13,004 nt of DNA from UBA4408 sp002389785. GTDB lineage: Bacteria; Bacteroidota; Bacteroidia; UBA4408. Below are positions 1 to 6,575 of the stretch, one piece after another; positions within the stretch are counted from its first letter, which is position 1, and the number at the start of each line of letters is the position of its first letter. The translations under genes were made by a program, and so were the position numbers. Location of the stretch: assembly GCA_035438985.1 (NCBI GenBank), contig DAORJK010000036.1:1-13004 (forward strand), read 5' to 3'. The notes under the pieces are model-generated. The model was not told where the DNA came from, did no database searches, and was given only the letters and a program-made list of their open reading frames with translations.

Positions 1-10
1 GTCATGGGTG

Positions 11-41
11 CAAATATATATACTTAGTTTCAAACTTGCAA
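11..41 (-). promoter_or_regulatory. Possible promoter reading left out of the window
   Basis: Read on the minus strand, TATATTTG (18 down to 11) fits the Bacteroidota -7 element TAnnTTTG. A TTG at 41-39 lies 20 bp upstream, as a -33 element would. It would serve a gene beyond the left edge. A minus-strand ATG at 5-3 is only a few bases downstream, so the transcript would be leaderless or nearly so, or that ATG is not the start. The motif is short in AT-rich DNA, so chance is a real alternative. Confidence 0.25.
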
Positions 42-60
42 CTTTTTTATGCAAAAAAAA

Positions 61-420
61 TTACATCTCTAATTTAATTCCAAACGTAATTGAGTTTATA
101 TTTGCAATTATTCTATTGAATGGGTTTTTTAATATTTCATAACCGTGATAAGTATTACTAATAATATCCCTATTCATAAAATTACCTATTAGATGCAATC
201 TAACTGCACACGGTTTGCTTAATGGTTTATTAACCATATCATCTTTTATGACAAATGTATATTCATCGTCAGGGTCAAAAGTTGAAGTCATCATTACCGC
301 CACAAAACCACTCTCTATTGAATTTATTTCGTTATTCGATAAAATTATACAAGGATGTTTTTCTACACCCCCAGATGGCAATCGGAACGACAATTCAACA
401 ATCTGTCTTTGGGTGGGCAT
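61..420 (-). CDS. PemK/MazF-family toxin-like protein
   Basis: This 119-residue protein has the length and layout of PemK/MazF (CcdB-fold) toxins, which are usually ribosome-independent mRNA endonucleases. Visible features are an N-terminal strand (RQIVELSF, residues 5-12), a glycine-containing loop leading to KHPCIILSNN (21-30), which matches the family's RPxxVLSxx segment, MMTST (43-47), where the catalytic Thr/Ser strand normally lies, and AVRLHLIG (72-79), like the conserved A-x-(V/C)-(D/R)-Q/H strand. A C-terminal helix follows (residues 96-109). The Arg normally preceding the Pro is replaced by His22 with Lys21 beside it, so cleavage activity cannot be assumed. The start ATG at 420 is 9 bp after the stop of the upstream gene, implying one transcript and possibly translational coupling. 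Cognate antitoxin genes usually sit in just this position. Family assignment is by motif recognition only; toxicity is inferred. Confidence 0.75.
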   Translation of the reverse strand: MPTQRQIVELSFRLPSGGVEKHPCIILSNNEINSIESGFVAVMMTSTFDPDDEYTFVIKDDMVNKPLSKPCAVRLHLIGNFMNRDIISNTYHGYEILKNPFNRIIANINSITFGIKLEM

Positions 421-429
421 AAACTTTTA

Positions 430-915
430 TTAAGACGCCAATTTAAGGGAGATTGATTCTTTTGATTTTAAGGAAATAGCTTCCTTGATACTGTCTTCAC
501 CACCAATTTTTTCCTTACCCTTAAAAGCCATTTTTTTTGTTTCGGCTTCAATATAATAGGATAATGTAAGGTTATTTTCCATTAACTTTTTAAGTTCAAT
601 ACTTTCAAAGTACTCGTTTTTCTCAAACTCTAAATTTATCTTTGTATATAAGTCAATAAATTCAGAAAATGATTGATATGCCTCATTGGGATTGGACAAG
701 GTGCTTCCGCTTATTAATTTGCTATAAATTCCTTGAAGTCTAATATTAAGATTTGTTGATGAGTTTATAATTTTTCGCAAACATTTGTGATAAATATATT
801 CAAGCCATTTTATTTGAATATTTTGTAGCTTAGTTGCAACCCATAAGTTAAAAGCAGACAAAGAGGCTTCCCTTTCAGGAGCCATAAAGGATTCAGAAGG
901 AATTACGATATTCAT
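430..915 (-). CDS. Unrecognised 161-residue helical protein, candidate antitoxin
   Basis: I do not recognise this protein. It has no signal peptide or membrane segment and appears almost wholly helical. Residues 20-75 are amphipathic with Trp, Tyr and Lys residues (WVATKLQNIQIKWLEYIYHK). Residues 80-130 are acidic and coiled-coil-like (FEKNEYFESIELKKLMENN). The last 30 residues are rich in Lys, Glu and Ser and probably flexible. It lies immediately upstream of the PemK-like gene in the same direction with a 9-bp gap, the usual position of an antitoxin. It is about twice the length of MazE/PemI antitoxins and shows no AbrB, ribbon-helix-helix or helix-turn-helix motif that I can see. It could be a new antitoxin, a binding partner, or simply a co-transcribed gene. 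ATG at 915 is the first in-frame start and gives a plausible N-terminus; Met11 is an alternative. Confidence 0.6.
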   Translation of the reverse strand: MNIVIPSESFMAPEREASLSAFNLWVATKLQNIQIKWLEYIYHKCLRKIINSSTNLNIRLQGIYSKLISGSTLSNPNEAYQSFSEFIDLYTKINLEFEKNEYFESIELKKLMENNLTLSYYIEAETKKMAFKGKEKIGGEDSIKEAISLKSKESISLKLAS

Positions 916-948
916 TTGATTTCCGATTTTTTTAATTCTACGATTATA

Positions 949-990
949 TTGTACTTATAGTTACAAAGTGTACAATTCTGTACAAATGTA
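949..990 (-). promoter_or_regulatory. Promoter with TACAA/TTGTA operator-like repeats upstream of the toxin operon
   Basis: On the minus strand TACATTTG (990 down to 983) matches the -7 consensus TAnnTTTG, although no clear TTTG -33 element precedes it. On the plus strand TACAA occurs at 962, 971 and 981, roughly one helical turn apart, and two copies are extended to GTACAA (970-975 and 980-985). An inverted copy, TTGTAC, lies at 949-954. The repeats cover the predicted -7 element and transcription start, where an autoregulating toxin-antitoxin complex would be expected to bind. Repeats and motif are seen; operator function is inferred. Confidence 0.35.
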
Positions 991-1331
991 ATTCATTATT
1001 CTTTAATAAAAAAATACTTTACTTTATGTGTATTTTTAGAAATCAAAGATACTGTATATAAAATTATTAACCGATAAAAATAGATACAATTTAACAAAAA
1101 TAATGAATCGCTAAAAATTACGGAAGCCTTAACTGTCCTGTCGTTTAGCAAACTGTTCTGAAGGGATAAGTGCCTTTGCGCTTTTGTATGAAATAATTTA
1201 AAATGGGATGGTTTTTTAAAAATTTTGCTTTTCGAGAATGGAAATTTTACCTAATTTCTTCATTTGAAGAATTAATTATAAATCGAATTTTAAATAAGGG
1301 TGTGTAAATTATAAACTTTGTATGTTTAAAA

Positions 1332-1365
1332 TTTGTTGTTCCATAATTAGTGGAAAATAACTTTG
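1332..1365 (+). promoter_or_regulatory. Candidate promoter for the propeller gene
   Basis: TTTG at 1332-1335 is followed after 22 bp by TAACTTTG at 1358-1365, a full match to the Bacteroidota -7 element TAnnTTTG. Transcription would begin near 1372 and give a leader of about 170 nt. A weaker alternative -7, TAACTTTA (1504-1511), lies much closer to the start codon but has no correctly spaced -33 element. Confidence 0.4.
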
Positions 1366-1410
1366 ATAATGGTCCATTCAAGTAGAAGGAATAAGTCAAT
1401 AAAAATCAGA

Positions 1411-1430
1411 ATTAAACACGAACGTTTAAT
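1411..1430. repeat. 7-bp inverted repeat in the leader
   Basis: ATTAAAC (1411-1417) and GTTTAAT (1424-1430) are perfect inverted copies separated by 6 bp. The repeat lies between the candidate promoter and the start codon of the propeller gene. It could be an operator or a small RNA hairpin. It is not followed by a T run, so it is not a terminator on this strand. Confidence 0.3.
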
Positions 1431-1542
1431 CACAAAAATCACCTACTCGATTAGTATTATTACTTGTTTGTAAACTTTTTACTTCTTTTTTTTTATTTTT
1501 TTTTAACTTTACCTGATTTATAATCAGTCACTTCTATAACGA

Positions 1543-4500
1543 ATGCGTAGTAACGTAAAGCTGGGATTATTGAGTTTGTTTAGTTTGATTGTTGCGATAA
1601 TAAGCATTTCAATTAATTATTCTGAACAAACTTCTAGTACCCAAAAAAAGCTTTTCATAGTAAGCGAGGAAGATCTTTTTTCATTGAAAGACCGCATGGA
1701 TCTTGCAATGAAGCAAGAGTTTGAATTAACCAAAGATCCGGCAACCAATACAGTTCCCAGAGAACGCTTGTTACTAGCACATAAGTACATTAAAGAATTA
1801 CAAAACCAAGCCACAAATAACAAAATCGCAGGCGCAATCCCGGGAGTTAATTGGCAAGAAAGAGGTCCGAATAATTGCGGTGGACGAACACGTACAATTA
1901 TGGTTGATCCAAACGATGCAACCAAGAAAACAGTTTGGTCAGCAGGTGTTGCCGGTGGATTGTGGAAAACAACAGATATTGAACTCACTTCACCTATCTG
2001 GACTTCACAAAACGATTTTTTTGCCAGCATAGCAATTACCAGTATGTGTTATGATCCAAACAATACTCAAGTTTTTTATTTTGGAACAGGAGAGGGATAT
2101 TTTAATGCCGATTTTCAACGCGGTAATGGTATTTGGAAATCAATAGATGGAGGAACAACTTGGAACCAATTAGCATCTACCAACGCAAATGCAAACTTTT
2201 ACTATGTAAATCGAATGGTGGTTCATTCCAGTGGCGATGTATATGCTGCAACCAATAGTGGAGTATTTCGATCGCAAAATGGAGGAACTACTTGGACCAG
2301 TGTATTGAGTACTTCAAGCGGCGCAGTAACGAATAATTTTAGCGATATTGAAGTTGCAACCAATGATCAAATATGGGCTTCTACACGCACGTCCGGCGCC
2401 ATTTATAAATCGAGTTCAGGAAATGTTGGGACCTGGGTACAACAAAATACCGGAGCTAACGGATTCCCTGCCAGTGGAGCTACTCGTATTGATTTTGCTT
2501 TAGCTCCTTCTAACCCAAATGTTTGTTATGCATTTGTTGCACAGGGCGGAGTTAACTTTTATAAAACCAGCAATGGTGGTGCCAATTGGACTCTGCTGAC
2601 AAAGCCAGTGGATGCTGATGGAGGCATTGGAAACGATATTACACGAACTCAATTTTGGTACGATATGAGCATAGCAGTTGACCCTTTGAATGACGCTGTG
2701 GTCTTCGTTGGAGGTGTCGATTTATTTAAATCAACCAATAGTGGTTCAACTTGGCAGCAAATTAGTCATTGGTACGGTGGCTTTGGCTTTCAAGAAGTTC
2801 ATGCCGACCAACACATTGCTATTTTTGAACAGGGAAATTCAAATGTAATTTACTTTGGTAACGATGGCGGAATTTGGCAAAGTAAAAATGCAACTGCTGT
2901 AATTCCAACAATAACTTCTAAGCACGATAATTATAACGTTACCCAATTTTATCATTGTGCAATTCATCCAACCGCTTATTCTAACTATTTTTTGGCCGGT
3001 GCTCAGGATAATGGTTCTCATCAATTTACTCAAGGTGGGATAGGATCAACCAGCGAAGTTACAGGTGGGGATGGTTGTTTTGTTCACATCGATCAAAATG
3101 AACCTCAATATCAATTTACAAGCTATGTTTACAGTAATTATTACCGTTCAACAGATGGAGGTGCAAGTTTTTCAACGCTAACAAGTAACAATACAGGCTC
3201 CTTTGTAAATCCGAGTGATTACGATAATATTTCTAATAATTTTTACGCTTCATACAGTGCAGGAAGCTATTCAAGAGTGTTAAATGCTCCTGTCTTATCT
3301 GCGCTTTCATCGGTTACAATCGCATCCTTTAATTCAGGAAATGTTACCACACTTACCTGTTCGCAAAACACCGCCGATCGTGTATTTTTTGGAATTAATA
3401 ATGGAAGAATCGTACGGGTAGATAATGCGAATACAGCTACTCCAACTGAGGTTTATTTAAATAGTGGAGCAGGTATGCCTTCATCTAGCGTTTCGGGAAT
3501 TGCAATCGAAAATGGGAACGACAATCATTTGTTGGTTACTTATTCGAGCTATGGTGTGAATAGTGTGTGGGAAACTACCAATGGAGGAACCAGTTGGACC
3601 AGCGTAGAAGGAAATATTCCGGATATGCCGGTAAGATGTGCCTTGTTTAATCCAAACAATAGTCAACAAGCTTTAATTGGAACTGAATTAGGTGTTTGGT
3701 CTACAGATTTATTGAATGGAGCTGCCACAAATTGGGCTCCTTCAAATAGCGGATTGGCAAATACACGTGTAACTCAATTACAAATTCGAACTTCCGATAA
3801 ACTTGTGATTGCATCAACGCATGGTCGAGGATTATTTAGTTCCGATATTTTCGCAGATCCCAATCCGGATTTTGTTGCGAATAAAATAATCACCTACATC
3901 AATAAACCGGTTAATTTTACAGATGCATCCTACAAATCGACCTCTTGGAATTGGAACTTCGGCGATGGAGGAAATTCTGCTTCAAAAAATCCTGCGCATA
4001 CTTATAGCAGTCCTGGTATATATACCGTTTCACTACAAATAAATGGCTCATTAACAGCCACTAAAGCAGCTTACATTCAAGTATTGCCAAATAAAGGAAC
4101 TCCATATAATACAACTGCAGGTGGTAATTTTGAAGTAAGTGCAGTTGATTTTGGATCTGAAACTATTTCAGGTACTGCATTTCAAAGAGGAAGTTCAGCA
4201 ATTGCAGCTAAATCCGGAACCAATAGTGGAACCAATGCTTGGGTTACCGGTATCAGCGCGAGCAGCTATGCTTCCAACTCCAATTCAAAACTATATACCC
4301 CTAATTATAATTTGAGTGCTTTAGGTACCTATACTTTATCATTTTATAAAAAGAATTTATTCGAAAGTGGCTGGGACGGATTTAGAGTGGAGTATTCACT
4401 AGATAAAGGTGATAATTGGTCAATTTTAGGTGGTGTTTCAGCCGGATGGTATGATTTTGCAAATTCGGTACAAACTACTTCTTTTCCAATTAATGAACCT

Positions 4501-5223
4501 TATTTTAATTCTACCTCCGCAAGTTTTGCACTTAAATCCATTGATATTTCATTTTTAGCAGGTAATCCGAACGTTGCTTTTCGATTTGTTTTTAAGTCAG
4601 ATGGTTCAGTGAATTCAGCTGGTGTAGCGATCGACGATTTCCAAATAAGTGGTACTTCAAACGACCCACTTCCGGTTCAATTTCTTAATTTTAGCGGAGT
4701 TGCGACCGAAAGTTCTAATCTTGTATTATGGTCAACTGCTTCCGAGTCGAACAATGCAGGTTTTGAATTAGAGCGAAGTGCTTCAGGATTTGACTGGGAA
4801 AAGCTGGTATTTATTAAGGGTGCCGGCAATAGCTCAGAAACGAAAAAGTACAATTTTTTAGATATGCAACCAAGTAGCAACACCTGCTATTACCGATTAA
4901 AACAAATGGATTATAATGGGCAATATACTTACTCTAAAACAATTAGTATCACCCGAAACACCGAGCAAGGTTTATATCTTCAACAAGTATTTCCGAATCC
5001 AACAAATGGAATCATACATCTGAATTTTAATAAGCATACCGAAAAGGATATTACACTAGTAGTTTATGACATGCACGGAAAAACTTTAATACAGAAGGTT
5101 ATAGAGGCAGGTCAATTAAATTACCTCTTCGATTTTACTTCCTACGGGTTAGCAAATGGAAGCTATTTATTATGCCTGAAATCTGCTAATTATTCTTATT
5201 CGCAACGAATAATAAAAAGCTAA
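1543..5223 (+). CDS. Secreted Asp-box (BNR) beta-propeller protein with PKD domain and T9SS type A sorting domain
   Basis: This 1226-residue protein is probably exported to the cell surface or medium. A hydrophobic N-terminus (residues 6-24) acts as signal peptide. The propeller part (about 60-765) carries Asp-box motifs of the S-x-(D/N)-x-G-x-(T/S)-W type starting near residues 199, 243, 341, 396, 535 and 677, as in sialidase-like and VPS10/sortilin-like propellers. Next come a PKD domain (773-848; WNWNFGDGG and the HTYSSPGIYTVSL strand are diagnostic), a jelly-roll-like domain (about 860-1038) ending AGVAIDDFQI, and a fibronectin-like linker common in Bacteroidota (about 1041-1140; LPVQFLNF, then CYYRLKQMDYNG). 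The C-terminal sorting domain (1145-1226) contains FPNPTNG (1150-1156) and ends in RIIKS. No catalytic residues for a named enzyme are evident, so adhesion or glycan or protein binding is as likely as hydrolysis. It is transcribed alone, with a terminator at its 3' end. Confidence 0.88.
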   Translation: MRSNVKLGLLSLFSLIVAIISISINYSEQTSSTQKKLFIVSEEDLFSLKDRMDLAMKQEFELTKDPATNTVPRERLLLAHKYIKELQNQATNNKIAGAIPGVNWQERGPNNCGGRTRTIMVDPNDATKKTVWSAGVAGGLWKTTDIELTSPIWTSQNDFFASIAITSMCYDPNNTQVFYFGTGEGYFNADFQRGNGIWKSIDGGTTWNQLASTNANANFYYVNRMVVHSSGDVYAATNSGVFRSQNGGTTWTSVLSTSSGAVTNNFSDIEVATNDQIWASTRTSGAIYKSSSGNVGTWVQQNTGANGFPASGATRIDFALAPSNPNVCYAFVAQGGVNFYKTSNGGANWTLLTKPVDADGGIGNDITRTQFWYDMSIAVDPLNDAVVFVGGVDLFKSTNSGSTWQQISHWYGGFGFQEVHADQHIAIFEQGNSNVIYFGNDGGIWQSKNATAVIPTITSKHDNYNVTQFYHCAIHPTAYSNYFLAGAQDNGSHQFTQGGIGSTSEVTGGDGCFVHIDQNEPQYQFTSYVYSNYYRSTDGGASFSTLTSNNTGSFVNPSDYDNISNNFYASYSAGSYSRVLNAPVLSALSSVTIASFNSGNVTTLTCSQNTADRVFFGINNGRIVRVDNANTATPTEVYLNSGAGMPSSSVSGIAIENGNDNHLLVTYSSYGVNSVWETTNGGTSWTSVEGNIPDMPVRCALFNPNNSQQALIGTELGVWSTDLLNGAATNWAPSNSGLANTRVTQLQIRTSDKLVIASTHGRGLFSSDIFADPNPDFVANKIITYINKPVNFTDASYKSTSWNWNFGDGGNSASKNPAHTYSSPGIYTVSLQINGSLTATKAAYIQVLPNKGTPYNTTAGGNFEVSAVDFGSETISGTAFQRGSSAIAAKSGTNSGTNAWVTGISASSYASNSNSKLYTPNYNLSALGTYTLSFYKKNLFESGWDGFRVEYSLDKGDNWSILGGVSAGWYDFANSVQTTSFPINEPYFNSTSASFALKSIDISFLAGNPNVAFRFVFKSDGSVNSAGVAIDDFQISGTSNDPLPVQFLNFSGVATESSNLVLWSTASESNNAGFELERSASGFDWEKLVFIKGAGNSSETKKYNFLDMQPSSNTCYYRLKQMDYNGQYTYSKTISITRNTEQGLYLQQVFPNPTNGIIHLNFNKHTEKDITLVVYDMHGKTLIQKVIEAGQLNYLFDFTSYGLANGSYLLCLKSANYSYSQRIIKS

Positions 5224-5247
5224 ATACACAACTTATTTTAGCTTTTT
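5214..5247 (+). terminator. Hairpin terminator overlapping the stop codon
   Basis: AAAAAGCTAAA (5214-5224) pairs perfectly over 11 bp with TTTAGCTTTTT (5237-5247), leaving a 12-nt loop. The left arm contains the last codons and TAA stop of the propeller gene, and the right arm ends in a T run. The stem has only two G-C pairs, so it is weaker than a classic intrinsic terminator, but its place at the gene end fits. Confidence 0.5.
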
Positions 5248-5260
5248 CAAATTAGAATAA

Positions 5261-5268
5261 TACCTTCG
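5261..5268 (+). promoter_or_regulatory. Candidate -7 promoter element for lysA
   Basis: TACCTTCG differs by one base from the TAnnTTTG consensus and lies just after the terminator. Transcription from it would give a leader of about 85 nt. The T-rich stretch near 5237-5247 is where a -33 element would fall, but there is no clear TTTG. An AAAACAA-T-TTGTTTT palindrome (5284-5298) follows in the leader. Confidence 0.35.
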
Positions 5269-5361
5269 CCAAAATTTAAAAGTAAAACAATTTGTTTTGC
5301 CGAAAGCATTGTAGATAAAGAACTACACGCGTTTTTACCGAAGTAAAATAGAAATAACAAA

Positions 5362-6573
5362 ATGACAACTCTTTCCAACCTTGATCTAGTAAATATTGCG
5401 GGTGATTTTGGAACACCATTATATTGTTATCATGCTGAAAAAATTACTGAACAATATTCAAAGCTAACCAATGCATTTAAAGCACACCCAACCCGTTTTT
5501 TTTATGCTTGTAAAGCTTTAACAAATATCAATATCTTAAAGCATTTACTAAGTTTGGGAGCATCGCTTGATTGTGTGAGTATAAACGAAGTATTGACAGG
5601 TTTACACGCTGGTTACAAACCGGAAAATATTTTGTTTACTCCTAATTGCGTTGATTTTAATGAAATAGTTGAAGCAAAAAATTTAGGCGTTAATATCAAC
5701 ATCGATAACATCTCCATCTTAGAACAATTCGGAAATCAATTTGGTAACAGTTATCCTGTTTGTATTCGCATTAATCCTCATATTGAAGCTGGTGGAAATT
5801 ATAAAATATCAACCGGACACATTGATAGTAAATTTGGAATTTCAATTCACCAATTGAGGCATATCGAACGCGTTGTAAAAACTACAAAATTAAATATACA
5901 TGGATTGCACATGCATACGGGTAGTGAAATTAAAGACATCGATATTTTTATTCGTGGATTTGAAATTTTACTAGAAGTAGCACGGCATTTTTCCTCCTTA
6001 AAGTTTATTGATTTGGGTAGTGGTTTTAAAGTACCTTATAAGGCAGAAGACAAAGAAACCGATGTATTAGCCCTTGGTGAAAAACTTACGGCGGTTATTA
6101 AGCAGTTCGAAAATGAAACCAATCAATCAATTGAAATTTGGTTTGAACCCGGCAAATACCTGGTTAGTGAATGTGGTTATTTTCTGGTAAAAGCAAATGT
6201 GGTTAAACAAACTACCGCCACTGTTTTTGTTGGAATCAATTCTGGATTCAATCACCTCATCCGACCAATGTTTTACGATGCCTATCATCGTATTACCAAC
6301 CTGTCGAATCCTGAAGGTGCCGAACGTATTTATACGGTTGTTGGAAACATTTGTGAAACCGATACCTTTGCTTGGGATCGTGTAATCAATGAGGTTAGAG
6401 AAGGTGATATTTTATGCTTTCACAATGCAGGAGCTTATGGTTTTGAGATGAGTAGTAATTTTAATTCGCGTCTAAAACCTGCTGAAGTTCTTGTCATAAA
6501 TGATAAGGCAAAACTGATCCGTGAACGCGATACTTTTTCTGATTTACTTCGAAAACAAATAGAAGTTGTGTAA
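5362..6573 (+). CDS. lysA: Diaminopimelate decarboxylase
   Basis: LysA removes the carboxyl group at the D-centre of meso-diaminopimelate to give L-lysine, the last step of lysine synthesis, in the cytoplasm with pyridoxal phosphate (PLP). The 403-residue length is normal for this fold type III (alanine racemase-like barrel) family. The PLP-binding lysine is Lys51 in FYACKAL. HMHTGS (183-188) is the family HxHxGS motif. GSGF (219-222) replaces the usual GGG phosphate-binding loop. EPGK (262-265) replaces EPGR. Cys331-Glu332 in GNICETD correspond to the active-site Cys-Glu of the second subunit, and GAYGFEMSSNFNSR (357-370) with PAEVLV is the closing signature. ATG at 5362 leaves a normal N-terminus reading GTPLYCYHAEKI. 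Arginine or other diamino acid decarboxylases are less likely given length and motifs. It appears to be a single-gene transcript converging on the symporter gene. Confidence 0.93.
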   Translation: MTTLSNLDLVNIAGDFGTPLYCYHAEKITEQYSKLTNAFKAHPTRFFYACKALTNINILKHLLSLGASLDCVSINEVLTGLHAGYKPENILFTPNCVDFNEIVEAKNLGVNINIDNISILEQFGNQFGNSYPVCIRINPHIEAGGNYKISTGHIDSKFGISIHQLRHIERVVKTTKLNIHGLHMHTGSEIKDIDIFIRGFEILLEVARHFSSLKFIDLGSGFKVPYKAEDKETDVLALGEKLTAVIKQFENETNQSIEIWFEPGKYLVSECGYFLVKANVVKQTTATVFVGINSGFNHLIRPMFYDAYHRITNLSNPEGAERIYTVVGNICETDTFAWDRVINEVREGDILCFHNAGAYGFEMSSNFNSRLKPAEVLVINDKAKLIRERDTFSDLLRKQIEVV

Positions 6574-6575
6574 AT

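Larger units (their letters stand above)
916..1542. other. AT-rich divergent intergenic region (627 bp)
   Basis: This gap separates the leftward toxin-like operon from the rightward propeller gene. Besides the promoter and repeat elements listed separately, it holds a 34-codon open frame at 1203-1307 (plus, ATG start), which could be chance in such AT-rich DNA. It also holds a weak hairpin, AAGTGC (1168-1173) pairing with GCGCTT (1178-1183) through one G-U pair. I see no tRNA, rRNA, recognisable small RNA or CRISPR repeat, and no convincing pseudogene remnant. Its base composition is as AT-rich as the toxin-like operon. Confidence 0.6.

Noticed and set aside
1161..1190. Hairpin AAGTGC/GCGCTT followed by T residues as a terminator
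   Set aside because: The stem is 6 bp with a G-U pair, the T run is short, and no gene ends nearby on the plus strand.
1..1542. CRISPR array or tRNA in the AT-rich left part
   Set aside because: No regularly spaced repeats of 23-40 bp and no cloverleaf or TTCRA-type T-arm sequence could be found.
1617..2030. 137-codon minus-strand open frame inside the propeller gene
   Set aside because: The plus-strand frame encodes a clear signal-bearing Asp-box protein through this region; the antisense product resembles no family.
5221..5361. Lysine riboswitch upstream of lysA
   Set aside because: The gap is only 138 bp, is AT-rich, and shows none of the long paired helices of the L-box; only short inverted repeats are present.
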